40,192 nucleotides of DNA from Crocinitomicaceae bacterium. Its GTDB lineage: Bacteria; Bacteroidota; Bacteroidia; Flavobacteriales_D; Crocinitomicaceae. Under the pieces are notes generated by a model. The model searched no databases. It was not told the DNA's origin and saw only the letters and a program-made list of their open reading frames with translations. The first letter of the stretch is position 1. The number at the start of each line of letters is the position of its first letter. Location: NCBI GenBank assembly GCA_030833845.1, contig JAURGK010000021.1:1-40192 (forward strand), in the 5' to 3' direction. Positions 24,796 through 34,306 of this stretch are shown one piece after another. The translations under genes were made by a program, and so were the position numbers.

Positions 24796-25640
24796 TCAAG
24801 GTAGGGTAAAAGCTTCTTGAAAGGATAATGTTTAATTTTTTGAGTTTTGGGGAACATGCCAAAATTTGCTCTGAAGGGTTCTTGCTTAGCTCTGAGTTGA
24901 TGCAGGTACTTCACAAATTTTCTAGCCAGTTGAAATCGGGTGTTTTGCTCTACAATATATAATCCAATAAAGTCCGTAAAAACTCTTTCGCCTTTTTGTA
25001 GGTGAGCATTGAACTTTCTTTTATTACGAATTTTTTTAGAGAAATTTAAATAGGTGTCATAGCTGCAAAGTACTAAACCATTTTGTAATTGATAGGCGTC
25101 GTTGGCAACTTTGAAATTCTTTAAACCGCGAAGTATTTGGCTGTATTTGAGCTCTGTTTTTTGTTCTGTAAACCGATCTTTAAAAATATAAGAGAGGTGT
25201 AGCCGGAGCAAAGATTCAGCTTTACTGTCAGCAGCTGACCATAGAAATTTCCTTGCTAAATCTTGATAAGTTTTGATGCCTAAGGAAGAATCAGGAACAT
25301 AGGAAACACCGATAGGAGTGAGTGCGAATTCAGGTTCGCGATATTGAAACGGCAAGGGATGAAGTAATTTTTGTTCTTGGATCCCAGCTATAAAAACCAG
25401 ATCAAACCCAGGCTCCCATGGGTGGCTTTGAATAGCTCTTCTTATTTCTGTCGCGGTTAATTTTTTGAATGACAGATCAATATGATGCCGATTAGCAATT
25501 TTGGTGAAAATTTCTTGCTGCTTGACACTCATGAAATTATGCGCAATTACTAAGTTGTGATTCTCTTGAGGTTGTATTTCCTCAATGGAGCAGGCCCCCA
25601 AGGATCCTATCAAAAAAAGTAAAGCGAAAATTTTATGCAC
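24789..25640 (-). CDS. Periplasmic-binding-protein-like lipoprotein
   Basis: A 283-residue predicted lipoprotein (MHKIFALLFLIGSLGAC, lipidated Cys17). The mature part has a type 2 periplasmic-binding-protein look: NLVIAHNFMSVKQQEIFTKI, DLVFIAGIQEQKLLHPL, FALTPIGVSYVPDSSLGIKT (a hinge-like FxLTPIGVSYVPD stretch), FLWSAADSKAE and FTDFIGLYIVEQNTR. This resembles iron or other metal/solute-binding components of ABC importers, but no permease or ATPase is encoded here, so ligand and transport role are unknown. It starts with GTG at 25640 and overlaps the mutS stop by eight bases, so it is probably coupled to mutS. Confidence 0.6.
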   Translation of the reverse strand: MHKIFALLFLIGSLGACSIEEIQPQENHNLVIAHNFMSVKQQEIFTKIANRHHIDLSFKKLTATEIRRAIQSHPWEPGFDLVFIAGIQEQKLLHPLPFQYREPEFALTPIGVSYVPDSSLGIKTYQDLARKFLWSAADSKAESLLRLHLSYIFKDRFTEQKTELKYSQILRGLKNFKVANDAYQLQNGLVLCSYDTYLNFSKKIRNKRKFNAHLQKGERVFTDFIGLYIVEQNTRFQLARKFVKYLHQLRAKQEPFRANFGMFPKTQKIKHYPFKKLLPYLDK

Positions 25641-28314
25641 CGGTGAGTTTTTTTATTTCATTGAGTTTGAGCAAGGCCTCTACGGGTGTAAGCGCATTGA
25701 TATCCGTTTGAACAAGTTCGTCGTGTATTTGCTGAAGCACAGGGTCATTGAGTGCAAAAAAGCTGAGCTGTACATCTTTTCCTATTTGCTGCACATCTGG
25801 CTTACTTGGTTTTTTATCCTTAGAATTGCCACCAACAGCCGCATGGCTTGTTTCTAGATCTTTTAACACTGCCTCAGCGCGTTTTACCACCTGACTAGGC
25901 ATGCCGGCAAGTTTGGCCACGTGGATACCAAAAGAGTGGGCTGAACCGCCAGGCACAAGTTTTCTTAAGAATAAAACTTGAGCCCCCAATTCTTTGACGC
26001 TTACATTAAAGTTGTGTATACGCTCAAAGCGATTGCTCATTTCATTAAGTTCGTGGTAGTGTGTTGCAAATAAAGTTTTAGCGATGGCCTTTTTATTTTC
26101 GTGCAAATATTCGGCAATGGCCCAAGCAATAGAAATACCATCATAGGTACTGGTGCCGCGTCCTATTTCATCGAGTAAAATGAGGCTTCGGTCTGAAATG
26201 TTGTTAAGAATGCTCGCTGTTTCATTCATTTCTACCATAAAGGTAGATTCGCCTGAAGAGATGTTATCTGAAGCCCCAACGCGTGTAAATATTTTATCTA
26301 CAATACCAATTTCTGCTTCTTTAGCAGGCACAAAAGAACCAATTTGCGCCATCAAAACAATGAGTGCCGTTTGACGCAATATGGCGCTTTTACCACTCAT
26401 GTTAGGCCCAGTAATCATTATGATCTGCTGTGTATCATTCGACAAATAAATATCATTTGCTACGTATTGTTCTGCAGCGGAGAGGCGCTGCTCGATAACT
26501 GGGTGCCGGCCCTCCTTGATCTCTAGATTGTACCCATCATTAAGGACAGGAAGGCAATAATCATTATCGCATGCTACTTTAGCAAAAGAAAACAAACAGT
26601 CTAATTGTGCGATAAGTTGCGCATTTTTTTGAATCGGAGAGATAAAATCAGCCATTGCAAAAACGAGTTGCTGAAATAATTGCTGCTCAATTTGAATGAT
26701 TTTCTCCTCTGCCCCTAGTATTTTTTGTTCATAGTCCTTGAGTTCTTCGGTGATGTAGCGCTCCGCAGACACCAATGTTTGCTTGCGAATCCAATTTTCA
26801 GGAACTTTGTCCTTGTGCGTATTCCTCACCTCAATGTAATATCCAAATACATTGTTGAACGCAATTTTTAGGCTGCTAATTCCTGTTGCTCGTATCTCGC
26901 GTTCTTGAATCTGATCGAGGTAATCTTTGCCGCTTGTAGAGATTTGTCGTAAATCATCTAATTGAGCGTCGCGTCCGGCCTTAATGACTGCTCCTTTGCC
27001 TATTTGAATAGCTGGGTCTGCAGCAAGGTTTTGATCGATGAGGTCAATAAGTTCTTGGCACGGGTCTAGTTCAGAGAGTAGTTTTTTCAGGCTTTTATTT
27101 TGCAGCCCATTTAATAGAGCAACAATTGGCTGAATTTGTAGTAGCGTTCGCCTCAAATGCTGCACTTCTCTTGGGTTTATTTTACCAACTGCAACTTTTG
27201 AAATGAGTCTTTCGAGGTCGTTAATTTCTCTAAGTCTATCGTCTAAAAGGGGGTGGATGTCACGCTCTGTTTTTAGGGCAAAAACCACCTGATGACGCTC
27301 TTCTATTGGCTTTCGATCTTTGAGAGGTAAAACAAGCCAGCGCTTTAGGAGCCTACCGCCCATTGGGGTTTTGGTCTGGTCTAGGATATGCGCTAAGGTG
27401 CTTGCATTTTCGTTCGTTGAGTGAACCAGCTCAAGATTTCTGACCGTAAACCTATCGAGCCACATATAGTGGTCAGGGGCAATTCTTGCAATTGAAGTAA
27501 TGTGGCCGAGTTTTTGCTGTTGATTCTCTGTGAGGTAGTGAAAAACAGCTCCGGCAGCAATCACAGCTAGGGGTTGGTTATCTAAGCCAAAGCCTTTGAG
27601 CGAGATTGTTCCAAAATGCTTGTTGAGTTGTTCTGTAGCATAATCATCGGCAAAAACCCAATCTTCTAGTTTAAAATGAAAGCTGTCGTTGCCAAATAGT
27701 TCGTGCACACGACTTGTATGTGCTTTTTGGTAAATGATTTCAGAAGGCCTAAAACCACTAAGAAGCTTGTCGATGTAATTAGGGGCTCCTTGTGCAACTA
27801 AAAATTCTCCGGTAGAAATGTCTAAAAATGCAGCGCCAATCTGATCTTTAGATAAATGCAAGGCACAAAGAAAATTATTGCTACGTTGATCGAGTACTTG
27901 ATCATTGAAGGCCAATCCAGGACTAACTAGCTCTGTAACACCTCTTTTTACGATGGTTTTGGTCATTTTTGGATCCTCGAGCTGATCGCATATGGCCACA
28001 CGTTGACCTGCCCTGACCAGTTTAGGCAAATAGGTTTCTAAGGAGTGATGAGGAAAGCCAGCTAATTCCATTTCAGCAGCCGCACCATTTTTTCGTTTCG
28101 TAAGAATAATACCCAAAATGCGGCTCGCTTTTATGGCATCGGCACCAAAGGTTTCGTAAAAATCGCCAACTCTAAACAAAAGCAACGCATCAGGGTGTTT
28201 TGCCTTGATTTGATTGTATTGTTTCATCAAGGGGGTTTCTGATATTTTATCTGCTTTTGCTGTGCTCACGATATTTCTTTGATGAGGTAAAGATAGCCCT
28301 TTTTTTAGCGTCAT
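25633..28314 (-). CDS. mutS: DNA mismatch repair protein MutS
   Basis: Recognises mismatches and loops and recruits MutL. The N-terminal mismatch-binding domain shows SETPLMKQYNQIKAKHP and LLLFRVGDFYETFG with the Phe-x-Glu wedge, followed by the connector, lever and clamp domains, and the ATPase domain with Walker A GPNMSGKSAILRQ, LLDEIGRGTSTYDG and the FATHYHEL signature. The start is uncertain: an ATG at 28314 gives 893 residues, while a GTG at 28269 (MSTAKADKISETPLM, 878 residues) fits the usual family start and lies 18 bases after a near-match -7 box (TATCTTTA, 28288-28295). A TTG at 28359 seems too far upstream. It is divergent from the TrmH gene and overlaps the next gene by eight bases. 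Confidence 0.95.
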   Translation of the reverse strand: MTLKKGLSLPHQRNIVSTAKADKISETPLMKQYNQIKAKHPDALLLFRVGDFYETFGADAIKASRILGIILTKRKNGAAAEMELAGFPHHSLETYLPKLVRAGQRVAICDQLEDPKMTKTIVKRGVTELVSPGLAFNDQVLDQRSNNFLCALHLSKDQIGAAFLDISTGEFLVAQGAPNYIDKLLSGFRPSEIIYQKAHTSRVHELFGNDSFHFKLEDWVFADDYATEQLNKHFGTISLKGFGLDNQPLAVIAAGAVFHYLTENQQQKLGHITSIARIAPDHYMWLDRFTVRNLELVHSTNENASTLAHILDQTKTPMGGRLLKRWLVLPLKDRKPIEERHQVVFALKTERDIHPLLDDRLREINDLERLISKVAVGKINPREVQHLRRTLLQIQPIVALLNGLQNKSLKKLLSELDPCQELIDLIDQNLAADPAIQIGKGAVIKAGRDAQLDDLRQISTSGKDYLDQIQEREIRATGISSLKIAFNNVFGYYIEVRNTHKDKVPENWIRKQTLVSAERYITEELKDYEQKILGAEEKIIQIEQQLFQQLVFAMADFISPIQKNAQLIAQLDCLFSFAKVACDNDYCLPVLNDGYNLEIKEGRHPVIEQRLSAAEQYVANDIYLSNDTQQIIMITGPNMSGKSAILRQTALIVLMAQIGSFVPAKEAEIGIVDKIFTRVGASDNISSGESTFMVEMNETASILNNISDRSLILLDEIGRGTSTYDGISIAWAIAEYLHENKKAIAKTLFATHYHELNEMSNRFERIHNFNVSVKELGAQVLFLRKLVPGGSAHSFGIHVAKLAGMPSQVVKRAEAVLKDLETSHAAVGGNSKDKKPSKPDVQQIGKDVQLSFFALNDPVLQQIHDELVQTDINALTPVEALLKLNEIKKLTGA

Positions 28315-28343
28315 TCTGGGGCTATTTTTCCACAATTTAGCAG

Positions 28344-28351
28344 TATTTTTG
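28344..28351 (+). promoter_or_regulatory. -7 promoter box TATTTTTG of the TrmH-family gene
   Basis: An exact TAnnTTTG match on the plus strand, eight bases before the ATG at 28360. It lies upstream of the divergent mutS start candidates. No clear -33 TTG. Confidence 0.5.
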
Positions 28352-28359
28352 AGACTCAA

Positions 28360-28902
28360 ATGTCAGAAAAACCTACAAAAAAACTCAAGCTTTGGGAGCT
28401 CGACAGGGCAGATGAAGCTACCTACAAGGCTCAAGCTAAATTTCCTGTTATTGTGGTGCTTGATAGTATCCGGTCCTTGAACAACATAGGTGCCTTTTTT
28501 CGTACTGCAGATGCTTTCAATGTACAGGAGCTTGTATTGTGTGGTATCACGGCTCAGCCCCCACACCGTGAAATTCATAAAACGGCATTAGGCGCAACCC
28601 ATACAGTAGCCTGGCGCTATGCCAAAGATTTGCTTGATGCACTCCAAGATCTTAAGAACACTGGTTATGCAATTTGTGTAGTCGAACAAGCGGTAGAAAC
28701 GACTTTATTACATCAAATTCACAAGCTTGATGCCAAGGGCTTTGTACTTGTTTTTGGTAATGAGGTTGATGGAGTGGCACAAGCTGCCTTAGATATGGCT
28801 GATCATATCATAGAAATTCCGCAATTTGGCACCAAGCATAGCCTCAACGTGAGTGTTTGTGCTGGAATAGTGCTATGGGAATTTACTAAAAGATATATAT
28901 AA
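28360..28902 (+). CDS. TrmH/SpoU-family RNA 2'-O-methyltransferase
   Basis: A SAM-dependent SPOUT methyltransferase acting on tRNA or rRNA ribose. The 180-residue protein has the three SPOUT motifs: motif 1 SLNNIGAFFRTADAF, motif 2 VFGNEVDGV, and motif 3 IPQFGTKHSLNVSVCAGI, which forms the trefoil knot. It has no N-terminal substrate-binding L30-like extension, so it is the short form; the RNA target is not predictable. The gene is followed directly by a hairpin in which the stop codon is part of the stem. Confidence 0.92.
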   Translation: MSEKPTKKLKLWELDRADEATYKAQAKFPVIVVLDSIRSLNNIGAFFRTADAFNVQELVLCGITAQPPHREIHKTALGATHTVAWRYAKDLLDALQDLKNTGYAICVVEQAVETTLLHQIHKLDAKGFVLVFGNEVDGVAQAALDMADHIIEIPQFGTKHSLNVSVCAGIVLWEFTKRYI

Positions 28903-28931
28903 TTACTCCGCAATTATTTAGCGGAGTAATT
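28901..28931. terminator. Bidirectional hairpin terminator between convergent genes
   Basis: An 11-base perfect stem, AATTACTCCGC (28901-28911) with GCGGAGTAATT (28921-28931), around a nine-base loop AATTATTTA. It begins inside the TrmH stop codon and ends 15 bases before the lysS stop, so it can serve both transcripts. The flanking bases are AT-rich but lack a long T run on either side. Confidence 0.7.
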
Positions 28932-28946
28932 AAATTTTAGCTGAAA

Positions 28947-30653
28947 TTAGCCCACAATCTTTACAATAAGTGTATCCTGTTCTTTAAAAACACTTACTAG
29001 CTGGTTTTTAGTGAGGGTTTTCAATGAGGTATCCCAAAGTTTGTTTGAAATGTCAAAAGCAGCGCGCAGTGTTGATAACTCGATTTGTTTTTGCTCTTGT
29101 ACCATTTTAAGTATGGCCCCTTCTGTATCGTTGAGCTGTACTTTTGAACTTTGAATTTCTGGGCGCATTTGAGGGAAAAACAACACCTCTTGTATAGACG
29201 GGTTGTTGGTAAGGTACATGATGAGTCTGTCCATTCCGATTCCAAGTCCACTAGTAGGAGGCATTCCGTATTCTAGAGCGCGAAGGAAGTCTTGGTCAAT
29301 AAACATGGCCTCGTCGTCGCCGCGTTCTTGTAGTTTGAGTTGTTCTTCAAAGCGCTCGCGTTGGTCTATTGGATCATTGAGTTCGGAATAAGCATTGGCT
29401 ACCTCCTTGCCACAAACCATCAGCTCAAAACGCTCGGTGAGGCTTGAATCATCGCGGTGCACTTTACAAAGTGGTGACATTTCCTTTGGATAGTCGGTAA
29501 TGAAAGTAGGTTGAATGTAATTACCTTCACATTTTTCGCCAAAAATCTCATCAATCAACTTGCCTTTACCCATAGATTGGTCCACCTCAATGCCCATGGA
29601 TTGGGCTGCTGAGCGCAATTCTTCTTCTGTTTTTTGATGAATATCAAATCCAGTAAAGTCAATAATTGCTTGGCGCATCGTCACCCTTTTGTACGGTGCT
29701 TTAAAATCAATAGTATGTTCGCCAAAGGTAGCAATGGTAGTGCCATTGACAGCCATAGCGCAATGTTCTAAGAGCTGTTCGGTGAATTCCATCATCCAGT
29801 TGTAGTCTTTGTAGGCTACATAAATTTCCATGGCTGTAAATTCTGGATTATGGGTGCGGTCCATTCCTTCATTTCTAAAATTTTTAGAAAATTCATAGAC
29901 TCCGTCAAATCCACCAACAATCAATCTTTTGAGGTAGAGTTCGTTAGCGATGCGCATGTACAGTGGAATGTCAAGCGCATTGTGATGAGTAATAAATGGC
30001 CTTGCAGAAGCGCCGCCAGGAATGGCCTGCAAGATGGGTGTCTCGACTTCCATATAGCCTGCACGATTGAAAAAATCGCGCATTGCGTTGAAAAGTTTGG
30101 TTCTTTTGATAAATACATCTTTGACCTGACGATTTACCACTAAGTCAACATAGCGTTGACGGTAACGCAATTCAGGATCTGTAAAAGCATCATGAACCAC
30201 CCCTGAGGCATCTGTTTTAGGCAAAGGTAATGGCCTTAAAGACTTGCTAAGCAGTTGAAATTCTGTCACGTGAACAGAAATTTCTCCAACCTGTGTTTTA
30301 AAAACATACCCTTTTACCCCTAAGAAATCTCCAAGATCTAAAAGTTTCTTAAAGACCTCATTGTAGAGTGTTTTGTCTTCGGTGGGGCAAAGTTCATCTC
30401 TGTTGAAATAAACTTGTATGCGCCCAGAGGCATCTTGAATTTCGGCAAAGGAGGCCTTTCCCATAATTCTTTGAGAAAGCATGCGCCCTGCCAAGCAAAC
30501 TTGTTTGCCGTCTTCAAAATTGTCCTTGATTTGTGCTGCAAAGGCATCTACAGGATAAAGTGCCGCAGGATACGGATCTATACCTAGTTGACGTAATTTT
30601 TGAAGTGATTCACGACGTAAAATTTCTTGTTCAGAAAGCTCTTGAAGACTCAT
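28947..30653 (-). CDS. lysS: Lysine--tRNA ligase (class II) with C-terminal extension
   Basis: Charges tRNA-Lys. The 568-residue protein has an N-terminal OB-fold anticodon domain (about 60-170; CLAGRMLSQRIMGKASFAEI) and a class II catalytic core with motif 2 (FRNEGMDRTHNPEFTAMEIY) and motif 3 (GLGIGMDRLIMYL). The canonical enzyme ends near FFPQMRPE; here about 69 further residues follow (IQSSKVQLNDTEGAILKMVQ onward), an extension I associate with Bacteroidota LysRS and which looks like a small winged-helix domain. The start is ATG 30653, 19 bases from a -7 box. Confidence 0.96.
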   Translation of the reverse strand: MSLQELSEQEILRRESLQKLRQLGIDPYPAALYPVDAFAAQIKDNFEDGKQVCLAGRMLSQRIMGKASFAEIQDASGRIQVYFNRDELCPTEDKTLYNEVFKKLLDLGDFLGVKGYVFKTQVGEISVHVTEFQLLSKSLRPLPLPKTDASGVVHDAFTDPELRYRQRYVDLVVNRQVKDVFIKRTKLFNAMRDFFNRAGYMEVETPILQAIPGGASARPFITHHNALDIPLYMRIANELYLKRLIVGGFDGVYEFSKNFRNEGMDRTHNPEFTAMEIYVAYKDYNWMMEFTEQLLEHCAMAVNGTTIATFGEHTIDFKAPYKRVTMRQAIIDFTGFDIHQKTEEELRSAAQSMGIEVDQSMGKGKLIDEIFGEKCEGNYIQPTFITDYPKEMSPLCKVHRDDSSLTERFELMVCGKEVANAYSELNDPIDQRERFEEQLKLQERGDDEAMFIDQDFLRALEYGMPPTSGLGIGMDRLIMYLTNNPSIQEVLFFPQMRPEIQSSKVQLNDTEGAILKMVQEQKQIELSTLRAAFDISNKLWDTSLKTLTKNQLVSVFKEQDTLIVKIVG

Positions 30654-30672
30654 GTACTTTGATTTGAGGCTA

Positions 30673-30680
30673 CAAAGATA
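30673..30680 (-). promoter_or_regulatory. -7 promoter box TATCTTTG of lysS
   Basis: An exact TAnnTTTG match on the minus strand, 19 bases before the ATG at 30653. The intergenic space to the AsmA-like gene (30654-30741) contains nothing else I can name; no clear box points toward the AsmA-like gene. Confidence 0.55.
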
Positions 30681-30741
30681 AGGCGAAAAAAAATTCTATT
30701 CTTTGTTTGCAACGTATTGCTGCTTTTTTCGTTAGTAAAAT

Positions 30742-33387
30742 ATGGAGTCTGTATTGCGCTGGGGCAAAAAGCTAATTTTGATATTACTGGTTTTATGTAC
30801 TAGCATTACCTTAGTTTTATATTTATTTGAAGATCGAATCATCCGAAAGGTGGTTGCCCAGGCCAATAGCTATCTCAAGGTTCCGGTTAGCGTTGAGAAA
30901 ATTGAGGTTCATTTTTGGCGCAGCTTCCCTCAGATCAGTGTGGCTTTTGAAAAACTGCAGGTCCCAGATCCACTCAATCAAAAAGATACACTTCTAAATG
31001 TCGCACAACTCAGTTTGCGTTTCAATCCCTTTGACCTCATCAGAGGCGAATACAATGTACGGCAAATCAGCTCTCAAAATGGCATTGTGAAATTGGCAAG
31101 CGGCCAAAATGGACAAGTGAATTACGACATTTTCAAGTCTAGCAATGCAAATCAAACGCCATTCAACCTCCAACTTAAGAAAATTGCCCTGACAGACATT
31201 CGCTTCGAGTACAAAGCAGCAAACAATACCTATGCACTCCAAGGTTTGATTCATTCAAGTAGCCTTTCAGGTAGGTTTTCGGATGTCCAAACGGAACTAA
31301 AGGCTGAGGGTCTCGTGCAGCTTTGGCGTATCAAGAAAGAAAATACCACTTTGTTAAAGAATCAGCCTCTGTCTTTTAACTTGAAAGTACGTTATGATCA
31401 AAAAAAATCAGCACTCAAACTACCTCAAGCACAAATTAAAATTGCTCAGCTGCCTTTTTTAATTGACGGTGAATTCAGCCCTCAACAAAATTCTTTAGAC
31501 ATCAGAAGCCAAAATCTCTCTTTACTCCGATTCATTCGTTTGGTTAGCCCAGCAAATACCAAGGATTTAACACATTTAAAAGCTAAAGGCAAAGTAGATT
31601 TTCAATTCCATTTCCAAGATTCTCCAAAGAAAGAATTGCCAAATATTGGGGCCTATTTTTCAATTACCAACGGGGAGCTAACCGAGCCAAATTATGGCTC
31701 GAAAATTAGTAATTTACAATTTTATGGCGCCTACCAGAACTTGCCAATTGACGCCATACGTATTGAGAAATTTTCTTTTAAAAGCCAAGGCGGCTCTTTC
31801 AATGGAGCTATGAAGTTTGAAGATTTTGTACGGCCAAAGCTAGAGCTAAGCCTCAAAGGCGCCATACCTTTGGCCTTAGTCAATAGGGTGTATCCTATGG
31901 CTGAAATAAAAAAAATCAAAGGCCGCGCAGCAATTAATTTCAAGGGTCTGTTTACCAAAGGTTCGGGAGCAAATTGGCAAACCAAAAACCTCAGTGGAAA
32001 AGCCAGAATTGTAGCACCACAAATTCATTTAAGCAAGTTCAAGAATCATTTTTCAGATGTCTCGGCGCTGTTTATTTTCCACAAAAATGATTTGCAAATG
32101 AGTGAGCTGAATTTGAAAATTGGTCATTCAGATTTGAGTGCAACGTTTGGCATGAGAAACTTTTTGGAACAAATCCATTTCAATGAGGTCTTTCATTTAG
32201 ACGGTAAGGTTTGGGCTAAAACGCTCAATCTCGACGACTTTCGATATGCTGAATCTACACCGAACACTCAAAAGCAGTCTATTGATAAAAGCACCTGGGC
32301 TACCCCAACAAATTTGTTCTTAAATTTTCCTATTGTGATCGATCAATTACAAACCAATTATGGTTCTTACCGTGGGGTCAAAGGCACGATACATTTGAGC
32401 CCTAGAGCAATGAAATGTGAGGCCTTGCATTTTAAGCACGCCGATGGATCTTGGCTCGGTAATGTTGAGTTGAAAGAGCAGCGCCCAGCTTTGTTTACAA
32501 TAAAAGGCAACGCTAATGTCAGGGGTCTAAATTTGAAAACATTTTTCAGGGAGTGGCATAATTTTGATCAGCAGGTGCTCACCGCCGAACAACTATATGG
32601 GAAAGGTCAACTAGATTTTGATTTTTACTTTAAATATGATTTGAATCAAGGATTTGATCAGTCAAGTTTGTTGGCTAGAATTGATTGCCAGGTACACGAT
32701 GGACGCTTGTATCGGGCGCCTATCTTACAAGATTTGGCAAAAAGCCTTACTTTCGGAAAGGGAAGGGCCATCTTAGGAGAAAAGAACCAAGCAGCATTGC
32801 AAGAAAAGCTCTCTGATGTCTATTTTGAAACCCTTAGCAATACCGTATATATTGCAAAGCGGAATGTACGATTTGAGAAAATGCATATTGCCTCAAGCGC
32901 CTTAGCAATAGATTTAGTTGGGCAACATTCTTTTGATCATCAAATTGATTACGCAGTTTCTTTGCGCATGCGTGAATTGTTAATTCAAGAAACCCAAACA
33001 GAATTCGGCGAAATTTTAGATGATGGATCCGGACTCAGGCTATTTGTGCGCTGCTCGGGTCCGCTTGACGACCCAAAAGTTTCTTGGGATAAAAATGGCA
33101 AGCAGCAGTCGGCCAAGCAGCAGTTTGAAAAAAGCCAATTAGAATCAAAAGCAATGCTAAAATCGGCATTTGGACTTTACCAAAAAGACGCTTCCGTACC
33201 ACAATATGAACAGAAAACTACCCCACAAGAGACCATCGAACTGCATTTTGAAAATGGCTCAAAGCCTAATAAAACTTCACCTCAAGACCAGAAGCCAACT
33301 AAAAACGGAAAACTCAAACAACAATTGGATAAATGGAAGCAAGAACAACAGGAGCAAAACAAGGTGGAAATTAAAATAGGGGGTTGA
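30742..33387 (+). CDS. AsmA-family protein
   Basis: An 881-residue protein anchored by one N-terminal membrane helix (about 11-30), followed by the AsmA-like N-terminal pattern (VPVSVEKIEVHFWRSFPQIS, then LRFNPFDLIRGEYNVRQI) and a long repetitive beta-rich body. Near the C-terminus is the AsmA-like block LLARIDCQVHDGRLYRAPIL and LVGQHSFDHQIDYAVSLRM, and a Gln/Lys-rich low-complexity tail. AsmA-like proteins are long bridge-like lipid-transport candidates between inner and outer membrane; the role here is inferred from family. The stop is one base from the stop of convergent rfaE2. Confidence 0.82.
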   Translation: MESVLRWGKKLILILLVLCTSITLVLYLFEDRIIRKVVAQANSYLKVPVSVEKIEVHFWRSFPQISVAFEKLQVPDPLNQKDTLLNVAQLSLRFNPFDLIRGEYNVRQISSQNGIVKLASGQNGQVNYDIFKSSNANQTPFNLQLKKIALTDIRFEYKAANNTYALQGLIHSSSLSGRFSDVQTELKAEGLVQLWRIKKENTTLLKNQPLSFNLKVRYDQKKSALKLPQAQIKIAQLPFLIDGEFSPQQNSLDIRSQNLSLLRFIRLVSPANTKDLTHLKAKGKVDFQFHFQDSPKKELPNIGAYFSITNGELTEPNYGSKISNLQFYGAYQNLPIDAIRIEKFSFKSQGGSFNGAMKFEDFVRPKLELSLKGAIPLALVNRVYPMAEIKKIKGRAAINFKGLFTKGSGANWQTKNLSGKARIVAPQIHLSKFKNHFSDVSALFIFHKNDLQMSELNLKIGHSDLSATFGMRNFLEQIHFNEVFHLDGKVWAKTLNLDDFRYAESTPNTQKQSIDKSTWATPTNLFLNFPIVIDQLQTNYGSYRGVKGTIHLSPRAMKCEALHFKHADGSWLGNVELKEQRPALFTIKGNANVRGLNLKTFFREWHNFDQQVLTAEQLYGKGQLDFDFYFKYDLNQGFDQSSLLARIDCQVHDGRLYRAPILQDLAKSLTFGKGRAILGEKNQAALQEKLSDVYFETLSNTVYIAKRNVRFEKMHIASSALAIDLVGQHSFDHQIDYAVSLRMRELLIQETQTEFGEILDDGSGLRLFVRCSGPLDDPKVSWDKNGKQQSAKQQFEKSQLESKAMLKSAFGLYQKDASVPQYEQKTTPQETIELHFENGSKPNKTSPQDQKPTKNGKLKQQLDKWKQEQQEQNKVEIKIGG

Positions 33388-33388
33388 T

Positions 33389-33904
33389 TTATTTTCCTTT
33401 AGCAATGATTGATGTAGTAGAATAACCTTCAACCAATGGAATGGTCTTTACAACGCCCCCATAATTTAGTACTTCGTTTGACCCCACGATGTAATCTTTG
33501 GCAGTGGTGTCGTTTTGATTTACATTGTAGTCCGCACCCTTAATGAGTACATCTGGTTGTAGTTTTTCGATAAGTTCTAAAGGTGTATTTTGATCAAAAA
33601 GAACTACAGCATCTACAAAAGAAAGTGCTGCTAACACAAGTGCTCGTGCATTTTCTTCGTTGATTGGGCGGTTAGGTGCTTTTTCTAATTGTCTGACAGA
33701 ACTGTCTGTATTGAGACCAACAATAAGTTTATTGGCGCAATCTGCGGCTTGAGAAAGGTAGCTGATATGACCTAGATGCAAGATGTCAAAACAACCGTTT
33801 GTAAAAGCAACTTTTTGATTCTTGAGTTGCCAAATACCACGTAGTTGTAGTGCCTCTTGCCAAGTTAGCACTTTGTTTTGTAAGTTTTCTAAACGATTGC
33901 TCAT
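33389..33904 (-). CDS. rfaE2: D-glycero-beta-D-manno-heptose 1-phosphate adenylyltransferase
   Basis: Nucleotidyltransferase that activates heptose 1-phosphate for lipopolysaccharide core synthesis. The 171-residue protein is the stand-alone cytidylyltransferase-fold half of the fused E. coli HldE: VAFTNGCFDILHLGHISYL carries the HxGH signature, followed by VGLNTDSSVRQLK-like binding residues (VGLNTDSSVRQLEK), the PINEENARA stretch and the C-terminal VEGYSTTSIIAK. The gene follows panD by six bases in one operon. Confidence 0.93.
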   Translation of the reverse strand: MSNRLENLQNKVLTWQEALQLRGIWQLKNQKVAFTNGCFDILHLGHISYLSQAADCANKLIVGLNTDSSVRQLEKAPNRPINEENARALVLAALSFVDAVVLFDQNTPLELIEKLQPDVLIKGADYNVNQNDTTAKDYIVGSNEVLNYGGVVKTIPLVEGYSTTSIIAKGK

Positions 33905-33910
33905 GTATAA

Positions 33911-34261
33911 TTACGAGAGCAAGTTAGTTTGTTCATTTGGGAAAACCAAGGCAGGCTTGAATTTTTTAGCTTCTTCAAATTCGAGCATCGCATAGCCTAT
34001 AATAATAATGATATCGTTGATGGCAACTTTTCGGGCAGCAGGCCCATTCAAGCAAATCATTCCGGAGTTTCTATCACCTTTAATTACATAGGTTTCAAAC
34101 CTTTCACCGTTATTGATATTTACAATTTGAACACGCTCACCCTCAATGAGGTTAGCTGCATCCATGAGGTTTTCATCAATGGTGATGCTTCCAATATAGT
34201 TCAGGTCTGCTTGCGTTACGCGAACTCTATGAATTTTCGATTTAAGGACGTTGATATACAT
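33911..34261 (-). CDS. panD: Aspartate 1-decarboxylase proenzyme
   Basis: Makes beta-alanine from aspartate for pantothenate synthesis. The 116-residue proenzyme self-cleaves between Gly and Ser in YIGSITID (Gly24-Ser25) to form the pyruvoyl cofactor. Further family marks are [18 protein letters not shown] at the start (Lys9 and the tail of substrate-binding residues), and [20 protein letters not shown]. The gene sits 24 bases downstream of panC and also has its own promoter box overlapping the gap. Confidence 0.97.
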   Translation of the reverse strand: MYINVLKSKIHRVRVTQADLNYIGSITIDENLMDAANLIEGERVQIVNINNGERFETYVIKGDRNSGMICLNGPAARKVAINDIIIIIGYAMLEFEEAKKFKPALVFPNEQTNLLS

Positions 34262-34275
34262 AATACTTTGCGCGG

Positions 34276-34306
34276 CAAAATTACATCAAAGAACCGATTC
34301 ATACAA
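34276..34306 (-). promoter_or_regulatory. Promoter of panD: TTG (-33) and TAATTTTG (-7)
   Basis: The best full promoter in the window: an exact -7 box at 34276-34283 and a TTG at 34304-34306 on the minus strand, 20 bases apart. It begins inside the last codons of panC, so panD can be made independently of panC. Confidence 0.6.
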
